A stretch of 64,000 nucleotides of DNA, from NCBI GenBank assembly GCA_013364255.1, contig CP054936.1, forward strand, positions 6,342,353-6,406,352, read 5' to 3'. Source of the stretch: Streptomyces seoulensis. GTDB taxonomy: Bacteria; Actinomycetota; Actinomycetes; Streptomycetales; Streptomycetaceae. Of the stretch, positions 40,008 through 50,500 are shown one piece after another. A model generated the notes under the pieces. It was not told the origin of the DNA, did not search any database, and worked only from the letters and a program-made list of their open reading frames with translations. A program made the translations under genes and the position numbers. Numbering within the stretch: the stretch's first letter is position 1; each line of letters starts with the position of its first letter.

Positions 40008-40400
40008 ATGTCGCTCGACGTCTCACCGGCCCTACTCGAACAGGCCGAGCGAGGCGAGGTCGACGAAGCCGACTTCGTCGACTGCGTCCGGACCTCCCTG
40101 CCCTACGCGTGGGAGATGATCAGCTCCCTGGTGGCCCAGCTGAAGGTGGACGGCGGAGAGTTCGCCGACAACCAGACGCCCCCGCCGGACGAGCAGGCGC
40201 GCGGCCAGCTGCTGCGCGCGCTCGCGAGCGATGCGATTCGCGGCGCGCTCCAGCGGCACTTCGGTGTGCGGCTGGCCTTCCAGAACTGCCACCGGGTGGC
40301 GGTCTTCCCGCTCGACTCCTCGGTCGACGAACGGCTCGCCCGGTTCACGTCGGTGCGCGGCCAGTTGCTGAACCAGTCCCCGGAGCTGCGGGACTGCTGA
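40008..40400 (+). CDS. SCO5389-family protein
   Basis: A 130-aa acidic soluble protein conserved in Streptomyces (the family is named after an S. coelicolor locus). It starts MSLDVSPALLEQAERGEVDE, has a predicted helical fold and a single cysteine pair near the C-terminal half. Function unknown. The ATG follows GAGAGGAGAACCC. Confidence 0.85.
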   Translation: MSLDVSPALLEQAERGEVDEADFVDCVRTSLPYAWEMISSLVAQLKVDGGEFADNQTPPPDEQARGQLLRALASDAIRGALQRHFGVRLAFQNCHRVAVFPLDSSVDERLARFTSVRGQLLNQSPELRDC

Positions 40401-40553
40401 CGCGTGGGGCCTGACGCCCGGGGCACGCCGGACCCTCCGGGGTGCGCACCGGACGCGGGGCCCGGACGTCCGCACACCGCTCGGTCCGCGGGAGGCGCGG
40501 TCAGGACCGAGCGGCCGGCGCGGGCGCTGTCCGTCGTCACCGCGACGGCTCGG

Positions 40554-41582
40554 TCAGCCGAGGTGGGGGAGTACCTCGGCGCCGAGCCGCCGTACGTTCT
40601 CCTCGGTCGCGGCCAGGTCGCCCGAGCCCTCGACGAGCAGTGCGAAACGAGTGATGCCGGTCCGCTCGGAGGTCGCCGCCAGCCGGTCGGCGCACAGCCG
40701 CGGGTCGCCCACCGGGTGCAGCCCGCACAGCAGTTCCGTGTACGCCAGCGGATCGCGCATCCGGCGGGCCCGGTCGTCCACCGTGACGTGGGCGTCCAGG
40801 CCCTGCTTGAACCAGCCCGGCATCGCCTTCAGCAGCGCCTCGGCGGCGTCCGCGCGCCGGTCGGCGATCTGGCAGACGCCGGCCGAGACGTGCGCGGCGT
40901 CCCGGACCTCCTCGCCGGGCCGGCCGGCCGCCCGGGCGCAGCGCCGCCACAGGGCGACCATCTCGGCCTTCTCCTCGTCGCCGACGTGCATCCCGAGCAG
41001 CATCGGCAGTCCGCGCTCGGCGGCCAGCCGCACACTCGCCGGCGAGGTGCAGGCGACGACGACCTCGGGCCCCGCCGTCTCGGTCAGCGCCTCCGAGGGG
41101 CGCGGCACGACGGGCACCTCGCGGAAGGCGAATCGTTCCCCCGAGGCGGACACGGACGGCTCGCGCAGCCAGCGCATCAGCAGATCGAGTGACTCAGGGA
41201 ACCCGTGTTCGTACGCGGAGAGGCCGGTGCCGAACACCTCCAGGTCGACCCACGGCCCGCCGCGGCCCACGCCCAGCGAGAACCGGCCACCGCTCGTCAC
41301 GTGCAGCAGCGCGGCCTGCTCGCCGAGCGCCACCGGGTGCACGGTGGGCAGCACGCTGACCGCGGTGCCGACCCGGAGCCGGCGGGTGCGGCCCAGCAGC
41401 AGCGCGGCCAGGGTGACGGCCGACGGGCACGTTCCGTACGGTACGAAGTGGTGCTCGGCCAGCCAGACCGCGTCCAGGCCCGCCTCCTCGGCGACCTCGG
41501 CCGTACGGACCGCGCGGTGCAGCGCCTCCCCTTGTCCCTGTCCCGGGAACTGGGCGGCCAACACGAAACTTCCTACGCGCAT
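40554..41582 (-). CDS. LLM-class flavin-dependent oxidoreductase
   Basis: A 342-aa luciferase-like TIM-barrel protein (AEEAGLDAVWLAEHHF, RTRRLRVGTAVSVLP, HVTSGGRFSLGVGRGG). It probably uses FMNH2 or F420; the cofactor and substrate cannot be told from sequence. Monocistronic, start MRVGSFVLAAQFPGQ. Confidence 0.9.
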   Translation of the reverse strand: MRVGSFVLAAQFPGQGQGEALHRAVRTAEVAEEAGLDAVWLAEHHFVPYGTCPSAVTLAALLLGRTRRLRVGTAVSVLPTVHPVALGEQAALLHVTSGGRFSLGVGRGGPWVDLEVFGTGLSAYEHGFPESLDLLMRWLREPSVSASGERFAFREVPVVPRPSEALTETAGPEVVVACTSPASVRLAAERGLPMLLGMHVGDEEKAEMVALWRRCARAAGRPGEEVRDAAHVSAGVCQIADRRADAAEALLKAMPGWFKQGLDAHVTVDDRARRMRDPLAYTELLCGLHPVGDPRLCADRLAATSERTGITRFALLVEGSGDLAATEENVRRLGAEVLPHLG

Positions 41583-41815
41583 CGCTGTTTCCTGCTTCCT
41601 CGGCTCCGACGCGGAGCTCCCCCGCCCGGCATAACCGTCCGACACGTGCCGAGGACACGGTCTGGAAGAAGGATTTCCGGATTGTCGGTCGAATACGGTG
41701 TCCGGCAGGGGGACTTGTGGGGGTTGGGCCGGAATACGGTTCCGCACGCGTACCCCGGTCGGCGGCGCGTAGTCTGGACGGAGCCCCGTTCCCAGCACGT
41801 TCCGTGAGGTGTCCC

Positions 41816-42148
41816 GTGTCCCCGCGTCGCAACCGCCCCAAGGGCCCCGGCTCCGCCGGCCGGAGCGCCGAGGACGACGCCGCGAGCCGGTACGGGGGCT
41901 GGCAGGCCACGGAGAGCTGGCGGGGCGAGGAGTGGAGCGTGCGCCATGTCGCGGGGGCGAGCGCGGCGGGCAAGACGTACCGCTGCCCGGGGTGCGACCA
42001 GGTGATCGCCTCGGGCGTCCCGCACGTGGTGGCCTGGCCCGAGCACGCCGGGGTGGACGACCGCCGGCACTGGCACAAGGCCTGCTGGAACGCCAAGGAC
42101 CGCCGCACCACGCGGGTGCAGCGGTCCCGTAACGCGCCCAGGTTCTGA
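41816..42148 (+). CDS. Small zinc-binding conserved actinobacterial protein
   Basis: A 110-aa basic protein. After a Lys/Arg/Pro-rich N-terminus comes a CxxC knuckle (YRCPGCDQVI) followed by HWHKACW, which could complete a zinc site. Homologues are sometimes labelled ATP/GTP-binding proteins without support. The GTG at 41816 is chosen for the AGGT-type site; earlier in-frame starts are possible. Confidence 0.7.
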   Translation: MSPRRNRPKGPGSAGRSAEDDAASRYGGWQATESWRGEEWSVRHVAGASAAGKTYRCPGCDQVIASGVPHVVAWPEHAGVDDRRHWHKACWNAKDRRTTRVQRSRNAPRF

Positions 42149-42184
42149 ACCCCGGCTCCCGGAGCCCGGGTTCCGGGAGAACTC

Positions 42185-43060
42185 CTACACGTCCCGCTTC
42201 TCCAGCAGCAGCCAGGAGCCGGCGAAGGCGACCACCACGGCGCCGATCATGATCCACAGCGGGTCCCAGCCGGACGGCCCCGAGTCGCTCAGCGAGCTGG
42301 AGTAGAACACGCCCAGCTGGTTCGGGATCGAGTACTCGAACAGCGCCGTGCGCACCTTCTCCAGCGAGCTCGTCGCCATGAACAGCGCGATCACCAGCGG
42401 GGCCAGGACGGCGCCGATCATCACGGTGATGCCGCCCGCCGAGTGCCGCAGCACCGAGCCGATCAGCAGCGAGAACAGCCCGAGCAGGGCGATGTAGAGG
42501 CTGACGCCGACCGTGGCCTTGAACCACTCGCCGCCGGTCGGCTGCCGCGCGCTGCTCCCCTCCAGCATGGCCGTCTGCAACACGGCCACCAGCACGGTGG
42601 ACACCAGGGTGACCGTGAAGGAGACGAGGAAGAAGATCAGCGCCTTCGCCACCAGGAACCGCCCGCGCGCCGGGCACGCCGTCGCCGTGGTGCGGATCAG
42701 ACCCGTGCCGTACTCCGAGGCGGTGGTCAGCACCCCGAGCGTGATGACGGCGATGCTGCCCAGGAGCACCCCGAAGAAGCCCAGCGCCAGCGGGTCGTCG
42801 TCGCCGGAGAGATCGGAGCCGGAGTTGGCGACGATCGCACCGGTCAGCAGTCCGATCCCGACCACGAGCAGGACGAACACCCCGAGCGTCCACATCGTGG
42901 AGCGCACCGATCTGATCTTCGTCCACTCCGAGGCCAGGGCGTGCCCCAGATGCGTGCGGACCACCGGGATCGGCGAGGTGTAACCGGCGTACGGGGCGGC
43001 GGCCCCCGCCTCCCGGGCGGGCGGCGCGGCCTGCGGCAGCGGAGTCTGCGGCGTGCTCAT
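42185..43060 (-). CDS. ABC-2 type transporter permease (system 1)
   Basis: A 291-aa membrane protein with a Pro/Ala-rich cytosolic N-terminus and six predicted spans. LASEWTKIRSVRSTMW is the hallmark of ABC-2 permeases in Streptomyces. Its ATG overlaps the stop of the upstream ATPase gene (ATGA), so they are translated together. Confidence 0.92.
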   Translation of the reverse strand: MSTPQTPLPQAAPPAREAGAAAPYAGYTSPIPVVRTHLGHALASEWTKIRSVRSTMWTLGVFVLLVVGIGLLTGAIVANSGSDLSGDDDPLALGFFGVLLGSIAVITLGVLTTASEYGTGLIRTTATACPARGRFLVAKALIFFLVSFTVTLVSTVLVAVLQTAMLEGSSARQPTGGEWFKATVGVSLYIALLGLFSLLIGSVLRHSAGGITVMIGAVLAPLVIALFMATSSLEKVRTALFEYSIPNQLGVFYSSSLSDSGPSGWDPLWIMIGAVVVAFAGSWLLLEKRDV

Positions 43061-44295
43061 CGGGCGTCCTCGGACTTGGTCGGGGCGGAATTCTCGGGCG
43101 CGGCGGGCGCGGCGGGCGCGGCGGGCGCGGCGGACGGCTGCGCGGGCGCCGGCGGGACGGGCTGCGCGTACGGGTTCACCGCGCCCGGAGCGCCGTACGG
43201 CTGCGGCGCTCCGCCGTAGGGGGCCTGGCCCGGGGCCGGCGGCTGCGGCGGCGCGAACGGCTGTCCGCCCTGCTGGGGCGGCGGCGGGGCGTACCAGCCT
43301 GGCTGCCCCTGGCCCGGAACCTGCACCGGGGGCTGCGCGCCCGGCGGCAGCGGCTGCATCAGCCCGGCCTTCTGGTCGATGGTCGAGCGGTAGTCGACCG
43401 CGCCCTGCGTCATCCGCATGTACGCCTCCTCCAGCGAGGCCCGGTGCGGCGAAAGCTCCCACAGCCGTACGTCGGCCTCGTGCGCCAGGTCGCTGATGCG
43501 CGGCAGCGGCAGGCCGGTCACGCGCAGCGCGCCGTCCGGCTCGGGCAGCACGTGCCCGCCGGCCTCGGTCAGCGCCGAGGTCAGCTTCTCCCGCTGCTGC
43601 GGCTCGGTGCCGGGGGTGCGGACCCGGGCGAAGTCGGCGGAGTTCGCGGAGATGAAGTCCGTCACGCTCATGTCGGCGAGCAGCTGCCCGCGCCCGATGA
43701 CGATCAGATGGTCCGCGGTCAGCGCCATCTCGCTCATCAGGTGACTGGAGACGAACACGGTCCGGCCCTCGGCGGCCAATGCCTTCATCAGATTGCGCAC
43801 CCAGAGGATGCCCTCGGGGTCGAGGCCGTTGACCGGCTCGTCGAACAGCAGCACCTGCGGATCGCCGAGCAGCGCCGCCGCGATGCCGAGCCGCTGGCCC
43901 ATGCCGAGCGAGAAGCCCTTCGAACGCCGCTTGGCCACCTCCTGGAGGCCGACCACGCCCAGCACCTCGTCCACCCGGCGGGCCGGGATGCCGGACAGCT
44001 GGGCCAGCGAGAGCAGGTGGTTGCGGGCGCTGCGGCCGCCGTGCACCGCCTTGGCGTCCAGCAGCGCGCCCACCTGGCGCGGGGCGTTCGGCAGCTTGCC
44101 GTACGGGTGGCCCCCGATGGTCACGGTGCCCGCGCTGGGGTTGTCCAGACCGAGGATCATCCGCATGGTCGTCGACTTGCCGGAACCGTTCGGCCCGAGG
44201 AATCCGGTCACGGCGCCCGGCCGTACCTGGAAGGAAAGGTTGTACACGGCGGTCTTGTCGCCGTAGCGCTTGGTCAGGCCGACTGCCTCGATCAT
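43057..44295 (-). CDS. ABC transporter ATP-binding protein (system 1) with Pro/Gln-rich tail
   Basis: A 412-aa ATPase. Walker A is GPNGSGKST, the signature is SLGMGQRLGIA, and Walker B is VLLFDEPVNGLD. After the usual roughly 310-residue ABC-2 ATPase comes a tail of about 100 residues rich in Pro, Gln, Gly and Ala, absent from the neighbouring system 2 ATPase. It partners with the permease it overlaps. Confidence 0.93.
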   Translation of the reverse strand: MIEAVGLTKRYGDKTAVYNLSFQVRPGAVTGFLGPNGSGKSTTMRMILGLDNPSAGTVTIGGHPYGKLPNAPRQVGALLDAKAVHGGRSARNHLLSLAQLSGIPARRVDEVLGVVGLQEVAKRRSKGFSLGMGQRLGIAAALLGDPQVLLFDEPVNGLDPEGILWVRNLMKALAAEGRTVFVSSHLMSEMALTADHLIVIGRGQLLADMSVTDFISANSADFARVRTPGTEPQQREKLTSALTEAGGHVLPEPDGALRVTGLPLPRISDLAHEADVRLWELSPHRASLEEAYMRMTQGAVDYRSTIDQKAGLMQPLPPGAQPPVQVPGQGQPGWYAPPPPQQGGQPFAPPQPPAPGQAPYGGAPQPYGAPGAVNPYAQPVPPAPAQPSAAPAAPAAPAAPENSAPTKSEDAR

Positions 44296-44421
44296 GCTCC
44301 GGTCCCATCGGAAGGTACCCGTCCCAGGTCCGGGACAGCGGGGCGCACGCCCCCGTAAGGGTTAGGAGGATATCCACCGGCTGACGGTTCCGGCCAAAAG
44401 AAAGTAAAAACAGCCGGGCTC

Positions 44422-45195
44422 TCAGGCGTCCCGCCGGCGCAGCAGCGCGTAGCCGCCGGCCAGGGCCGCGATCACCCACAGCACCATGATCCCGAGGCCG
44501 CCCCACGGCCCGTAGGGGGTGTCGTCGCCGACCCGGGGGAGGACCCGCATGATCCGGCTGCCCGCCTGGTCGGGCAGGTACTGGCCGACCTTCCGGGTGG
44601 CCGAGACGTTCGCCAGGATGTTGGAGACCAGGAAGAAGAACGGCATCAGGACGCCCAGCGACAGCATCGGCGAGCGCAGCATCACCGCCACGCCCATGGA
44701 GAACACCGCGATCAGGGTCATGTAGAGGCCGCCGCCGACGACCGCGCGCAGCACCCCCGGCGCGTCCAGCGTGGTCCGCAGCTGCGGGCCGAGCATCGCC
44801 TGACCGAGGAAGAACGCGGCGAAGCCGGTCGCCATGCCGACGACCAGCGCCAGGCCGGTGGCGACGGCCACCTTGCTCGCCAGGAACGCGCCGCGCCGCG
44901 GGACCGCCGCCAGCGAGGTGCGGATCATGCCGGTGCTGTACTCGTTGGACACCACCAGCACCCCGAACACGATCATCGCCAGCTGGCCGAGCGTCATGCC
45001 GGCGAAGCTGACGAAGGTCGGATCGAAGGAGAGCCGCTCGCGCGGGCCCATGGAGCCGAACTCGTTCTTGGACAGGGCCGAGATCAGCATGCCGAGGGCG
45101 ATCGTGACGACCGCCGCCAGGGACAGCGTCCACACCGTGGACGCCACCGACCGGATCTTGGTCCACTCGGACCGGACGACCTGGGTCGCCGCCAT
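44422..45195 (-). CDS. ABC-2 type transporter permease (system 2)
   Basis: A 257-aa six-span permease (start MAATQVVRSEWTKIRSVAST). It is 3 bp after the ATPase gene, with GGAGGG inside the ATPase 3' end as ribosome site. Homologous to the system 1 permease, suggesting a tandem duplication of a two-gene unit. Confidence 0.92.
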   Translation of the reverse strand: MAATQVVRSEWTKIRSVASTVWTLSLAAVVTIALGMLISALSKNEFGSMGPRERLSFDPTFVSFAGMTLGQLAMIVFGVLVVSNEYSTGMIRTSLAAVPRRGAFLASKVAVATGLALVVGMATGFAAFFLGQAMLGPQLRTTLDAPGVLRAVVGGGLYMTLIAVFSMGVAVMLRSPMLSLGVLMPFFFLVSNILANVSATRKVGQYLPDQAGSRIMRVLPRVGDDTPYGPWGGLGIMVLWVIAALAGGYALLRRRDA

Positions 45196-45198
45196 GGC

Positions 45199-46263
45199 TC
45201 AGCCCTCCGTCGGCGTAGTCGTCGGCGCGGTCGCCGGTGTGGTCGGGGTCGTCAGTGGGGCCGGCGTGGCCGGTGTCGTCGTCGGGGCCGCCTTCGGCGC
45301 GGGCGGTCCCGCCGCCGTCCGCGCGATCCGGTGCGCGCCCCACGACTGCCCGGCCGGCTCCGGCCGCGCGTGGTACTCCACCGACTGGGCCGTCAGCCGC
45401 ATGAACGCGTCCTCCAGCGAGGACTGCCGCACGCTCAGCTCGTGCAGCACGACCTGGTGCCGGGCGGCCAGCTCGCCGATCCGCTCCGGCCTGCCGCCGT
45501 CCACCTCCAGCAGCCCGTCGCCCGCCTCCACCACCGCGATCCCGGCCGTGTGCAGCGCGTCGAGCAGCCGCTCCCGGTCGGGGGTGCGGATCCGCACCCA
45601 GGAGCGGGAGTTGCGCTCGATGAAGTCGGCCATCGTGGTGTCGGCGAGCAGCCGGCCCTGGCCGATGACGACGAGGTGGTCCGCGGTCAGCGCCATCTCG
45701 CTCATCAGATGCGAGGAGACGAACACGGTGCGGCCCTGCGCGGCCAGCGACTTCATCAGACCGCGGATCCAGTGGATGCCCTCCGGGTCGAGGCCGTTGA
45801 CCGGCTCGTCGAACATCAGGATCCGCGGGTCGCCGAGCAGCGCGCCCGCGATGCCGAGCCGCTGGCTCATGCCCAGCGAGAACCCCTTCGCCTTCTTCCG
45901 GGCGACCGCCGTCAGCCCGACCGTCTCCAGCACCTCGCCCACCCGGCGGGCCGGGATGCCGTTGCTCTGGGCCAGGCACAGCAGGTGGTTGCGGGCGCTG
46001 CGGCCGCCGTGCACCGCCTTGGCGTCCAGCAGCGCGCCGATGTACGTCAGCGGGTCGGCCAGCTCGTGGTAGTGCCGCCCGTCGATCCGGACGTCACCGC
46101 CGGTGGGGTGGTCGAGACCGAGGATCATCCGCATGGTCGTGGACTTCCCGGCGCCGTTGGGCCCGAGGAACCCGGTGACGGTCCCCGGCCGCACGGTGAA
46201 GGTGAGACCGTCGACCGCCAGCTTCTCCCCGTACCGCTTGCTCAGCCCCGCAATCTCGATCAT
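45199..46263 (-). CDS. ABC transporter ATP-binding protein (system 2)
   Basis: A 354-aa ATPase with Walker A GPNGAGKST, signature SLGMSQRLGIA and Walker B ILMFDEPVNGLD, very like the system 1 ATPase. The last 45 residues are a Thr/Pro/Ala repeat. The substrate of either exporter is unknown. Confidence 0.93.
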   Translation of the reverse strand: MIEIAGLSKRYGEKLAVDGLTFTVRPGTVTGFLGPNGAGKSTTMRMILGLDHPTGGDVRIDGRHYHELADPLTYIGALLDAKAVHGGRSARNHLLCLAQSNGIPARRVGEVLETVGLTAVARKKAKGFSLGMSQRLGIAGALLGDPRILMFDEPVNGLDPEGIHWIRGLMKSLAAQGRTVFVSSHLMSEMALTADHLVVIGQGRLLADTTMADFIERNSRSWVRIRTPDRERLLDALHTAGIAVVEAGDGLLEVDGGRPERIGELAARHQVVLHELSVRQSSLEDAFMRLTAQSVEYHARPEPAGQSWGAHRIARTAAGPPAPKAAPTTTPATPAPLTTPTTPATAPTTTPTEG

Positions 46264-46403
46264 GCGGCCACGCTAGATCCGCCCGGCACACCCCGCCACC
46301 GGAGCCGCCGCCCGCCGGAGCCGCCGCCTACCGCCGGAGCCGTCACCCGTCACCAAGGCCGCGTCGTCCGGCGCCGGGCCGGCCTTCCGCCCCCGGACGC
46401 GCA

Positions 46404-46441
46404 CGAAGCCCTCCGCTGCCCGAGGGCGGCGGAGGGCTTCG
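46404..46441 (-). terminator. Terminator of filP
   Basis: A perfect 13-bp stem (46404-46416 with 46429-46441) lies 25 bp after the filP stop on the minus strand. Confidence 0.65.
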
Positions 46442-46465
46442 CGACGTCGGTCCCGTTCGCAGGGG

Positions 46466-47401
46466 CTACCGGGTCTGCTGGGCCGGCACGCTGCGGGAGA
46501 CCGGCTCGTCCTCGGCCGGGGAACCCGCGGCGGCCACCGCGGCACCGGTGAGGGTGGCCAGCATCTCGCGCACGTTGGTCAGCTGCGCGTTGATCGAGTC
46601 GCGGCGGTTGGTCAGCGCCGCCAGCTCACGCTCGGACTCCGAACGGATGCGGTCCGCCTTGGCGTTGGCGTCGGCCACGATGTCCTCGGCCTGACGCTGC
46701 GCGGTCTCCACCGTCTGCCGGGCCCGGCGCTCCGCGTCGGTGCGCAGCTTCTCCGCCTCAAGACGCAGCTGCTCGGCGCGGTGCTCGATCTCCGCCAGCC
46801 GCTTCTCCGCCTTGGCCTGACGCGACGCCAGGTCGCGCTCGGACTGCTCGCGCCGCTTGGCGAGGTTGGTCTCGAAGTCGGCGGCGGCCTGCGCGGCCTT
46901 GGCGCGGGTCTCCTCGAAGAGGGCGTCCGCCTCCTCCCGCTTGGACTGCGCGTCCTTCTGCGCCTCGGACCGCAGCTGCGTGGCGTCGGCCTTGGCCTTC
47001 TCGACGATCCGGACGCCCTCGTCCTCGGCCTTGGACTTGCGCTCCGCGGCGAAGGACTCGGCGTCGTTGCGCACCTGCTGGGCCGCCGACTCGGCGAGTT
47101 CGCGGTGCTGCTCGGCCGCGCGCCGGGCCTCCTCACGCAGATCCTTCGCCTCCTCCTCGGCGAGCCGGAGGATCTTCTCGACCCGCGCGCCGAGACCCGC
47201 GTACGACGGTTCGGCGTCGGTGATCTGCGCCTGCGCGTTCTGCGTCTCGAGGTGCAGCTCCTCGATGCGCTTCTCCAGGGCGGTGATGCGGGAGAGAGCA
47301 CTGTCACGGTCGGAGACGAGCTTGGAGATACGGTCGTCCACCTGAGCGCGGTCGTACCCACGCCGCACAAGCTCGAAGCCGTAGGGGGAAGTGTCGCTCA
47401 T
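46466..47401 (-). CDS. filP: FilP, filament-forming coiled-coil protein
   Basis: A 311-aa protein. The N-terminus PYGFELVRRGYDRAQVDDR is DivIVA-like, and the remainder is a nearly continuous Ala/Glu/Arg/Gln coiled coil (about 25-285) followed by a short Pro/Ala/Ser tail. FilP assembles intermediate-filament-like networks behind hyphal tips and interacts with DivIVA and Scy. It lies next to scy as in other Streptomyces. Confidence 0.95.
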   Translation of the reverse strand: MSDTSPYGFELVRRGYDRAQVDDRISKLVSDRDSALSRITALEKRIEELHLETQNAQAQITDAEPSYAGLGARVEKILRLAEEEAKDLREEARRAAEQHRELAESAAQQVRNDAESFAAERKSKAEDEGVRIVEKAKADATQLRSEAQKDAQSKREEADALFEETRAKAAQAAADFETNLAKRREQSERDLASRQAKAEKRLAEIEHRAEQLRLEAEKLRTDAERRARQTVETAQRQAEDIVADANAKADRIRSESERELAALTNRRDSINAQLTNVREMLATLTGAAVAAAGSPAEDEPVSRSVPAQQTR

Positions 47402-47596
47402 GGGGTTCCTGTCGAATGAGACCGGTGAGGTGATAGGTCGAATCCTAGGGGCCGAAGCGGTGTGTCATCGAGCGGATACGTGTTTGATCTGGAGAATGAC
47501 ACCTCTTTTGGGTGGCTGACCGCCGCGAGGCTTGCCAACACCCCTAGCCGAACCCCCGGAGACTCCCCCGTCAAGTCCCCGAATTCACCTCAAAGA

Positions 47597-50500
47597 CTAC
47601 CCTTCTGACGATTTGCCACCCGAGCGGGGTGCGCCCACCGTCGCCCCGGCCCGCACCCCGGAGTCCTTGGCCGGCGCGGGCGCCTCGAAGGACTCCAGCG
47701 CCTCCAGCACGTCCTGGACCCGGGAGATCTCGGCGTTGATGTCCTCGCGCCGGCGCACCAGGACCTCCAGCTCGCGCTTGCCCTCCTCCACCGTGCGCCG
47801 GGCCTCGTGGACCGCCTCGGCCTTCAGCTCCTCGGCCTCCTTGACCAGCTTGGCCTTCTTCTGCTCGGCCTCCTTCAGCAGGCCCTCGGCCTTCTTCACC
47901 GCGGCGATGCGCACCTTGCCCGCCTCGGAGTTGGCGTCCGAGACGATCTCCTTGGCCTTGGCCTGCGCCTTGGCGAGCTGCTCCTCGGCGGCCTTGATCA
48001 GCGCGTCGCACCGGTCGCCCGCCGACTTCATCGTCTCGGCGGACTCGCGCCGGGCCCGCTCGTGCAGCTCCTCGATCTCGCTGGTCAGCCGCTCGCGCAG
48101 CTCCTCGGCGCGCTCCCGGATCTGGGTGGCGTCCCGGCGGGCGCCGACGAGCAGCTCGTCCGCGTCCGTACGGGCCTTCTCCACCGCCGTGTTGCCCCGC
48201 ACGGTCGCCTCGGCGAGGATCCGATCGGCCTCCTGGCGGGCGGCGCCCACCATCGTGTCGGCCTGCGACTCCGCGTCCGCCTTGGTCTTGACCGCGCTCG
48301 TCTGCGCCTCGGTCAGCAGCTTGTCGGCCTCGGCGGCGGTCTCCGTGATCAGCGTGTCGACCTGCTCGGCCGCCTCCGAACGCCGCTTGTTGGCCTCCTT
48401 GCGGGCCTCGTCCAGGGTCCGCTCGGCCTCCTCGCGGGCGGCCGTCAGCGTGCGCTCGGCCTCCGCCTCCGCGTCGGCCTTCAGCCGCTCGGCGTCGGTA
48501 CGGATCCGCTCGGCACGGCTCTGCGCGGCGCCGACCGTCTCGGCCGCCTCCGCCCGCAACCGCTCCGCGTCCCCGCTCGCGTCCGAGATCAGCTTCTCCG
48601 CCCGGTCGACGGACTCCGCCCGCACCCGCTCGGCCTCGGCCAGCGACCCGGTGCGCACCCGCTCGGCCTCCGCGGCCGTCTCGGTGCGCAGCAGGTCCGT
48701 CTCGGCGGCCGTCTCGGTGCGCAGCCGGTCGGCCTCGGCGATCGTCTCGGTGCGCAGCCGGTCCGCCTCCGCAACCGTCTCCGTCTGCAGCCGCTCCGCC
48801 TCCGAACGGGCCTCGGAGATCAGCGCGTCCGCCTGCGTCGCCGCGTCCGAACGGATCCGGTTGGCGTCCTCGCGGGCCTCGGCCCGGGTGCGCGTGGCGT
48901 CCTGGTCTGCCTGCGCGATCGTGTCCGAGGCCTCGGTGCGCACCCGCTGGGCGTGCTCGGCGACATCGGTGCGGACCCGGTCGGCCTCCGCGATCGCCTC
49001 GGACACCGTGCGCTCGGCGAGCGCCTTGGCCGCCTCGGTCTCCTCCTGCGCCTCCCGGCGCAGCCGGGCCGCGTCCTCGCCGGCCCGCTCCCGCTCCGCG
49101 TAGGCGTCGGTGCGGACCCGGTCCGCCTCCTCCTCGGCCTCCCGCCGGGTACGGTCCGCCGCGTGCTCGGCGGCCGAGCGCAGCCCGGCGATCTCCTCCT
49201 GCGCCTGCTCGTGCAGCCCGGCGACCGACTCCCGTACCTGCTGGGCGTGCTGCTCGGCGGCCGACACCAGCTCGGTGGCGCGCCGGTCGGCCTCCTCCAC
49301 CAGCCGGACCGCCTCGGCCTGCGCCTCCTCCACGCGCTTGCGCGCCGAGGCCAGCAGTTCCTCGCTCTGCTCGCGGGCCCGCTCGCGCTCCTGGCCGGCG
49401 TCGGCACGCGCCGCGCCGAGCAGCTCCTCGGCCTCGCGGCGGCGCCGGGCGGCCTCCTCCTGCGCGGCGGCCAGCGTCTCGGACGCCTCCGCGCCCAGCC
49501 GCTCCGCCGCGGCCTGCGACTCCGCGCGGACCCGGTCGGCGGTCTCCTGCGCCTCGGTGCGCAGCCGCTCCGCCTCGGCCGCGGCCTCCGACCGCAGCCG
49601 CACCGCCAGCGCCTCGCCCTCGGCACGGGAGGCGGACGCGTCGGCGGCGGCCTCGTCGCGCAGCCGGACGGCCTCCGTCTCCGCCTGCTGCTGGAGCGTA
49701 CGGACCCGCTCGGCGGCCTCGGTGCGCAGCCGCTCGATCTCCTCGCCGGCCTCACGGCGGATCCGCTCGGCCTCGGCCCGGGCGTCGGTCAGCGCCTCCT
49801 CGGCGGCGGCCAGACGCTGCTCGGCCTCGCCGTGCAGCCGGGTCAGTTCCTCGGTGGCCTCGCCCTGGCGGGCCGCGATCGCCCGCTCGGTCTCCTCGCG
49901 CAGCTCGCGCGCGGCCCGCTCGGCCTCGGTGCGGACCGTCTCCGCCTGCTCGTCGGCCTCCGCGCGGTGCCGCTCGGCCTCCTTGCGGGTGCGCTCCAGG
50001 GTCTCCTCGGCCTGCCGGCGCAGCACGGTGGCCCGCTCGATGGCCTCGGTGCGGACCTTCTCGCTGTCCGCCGTGGCGGTCTTGCGCAGCTCGTCGGCGT
50101 CCGCCTTGGCCTTGGCCAGCAGCTCCTCGGCGGACTTGGCCGCCTCCTCGATCTGCGCGACGGCCTCGCGCCGGGCCTCGGCGCGGATCCGCTCGCCCTC
50201 GGCGACCGCCTCGGAGCGCAGCTGCTCGGCCTCGCCGCGCAGCCGCCGCGCCTCCTCCTGGAGCTCGACCGTCTTGGCCCGGTACTCCTTGGTGTCGTCC
50301 TTGGCGGCGCCCTTGAGCTGCTCGGCGATGTCGTGCGCCTCGGCGCGCAGCCGGTCCGCCTCCGCCTCCGCCTCGGTGCGGATCCGCTCGGCCTGCTCGG
50401 CGGCGTCCTTGGTGGTCCTGCGGGCGTCCTCGGCCGCCTTGTTCAGCACGTCCTCGGCGGTCTTGGCCGCCTTGGACAGCTGGGTGGCGGTCTCCTCGGC

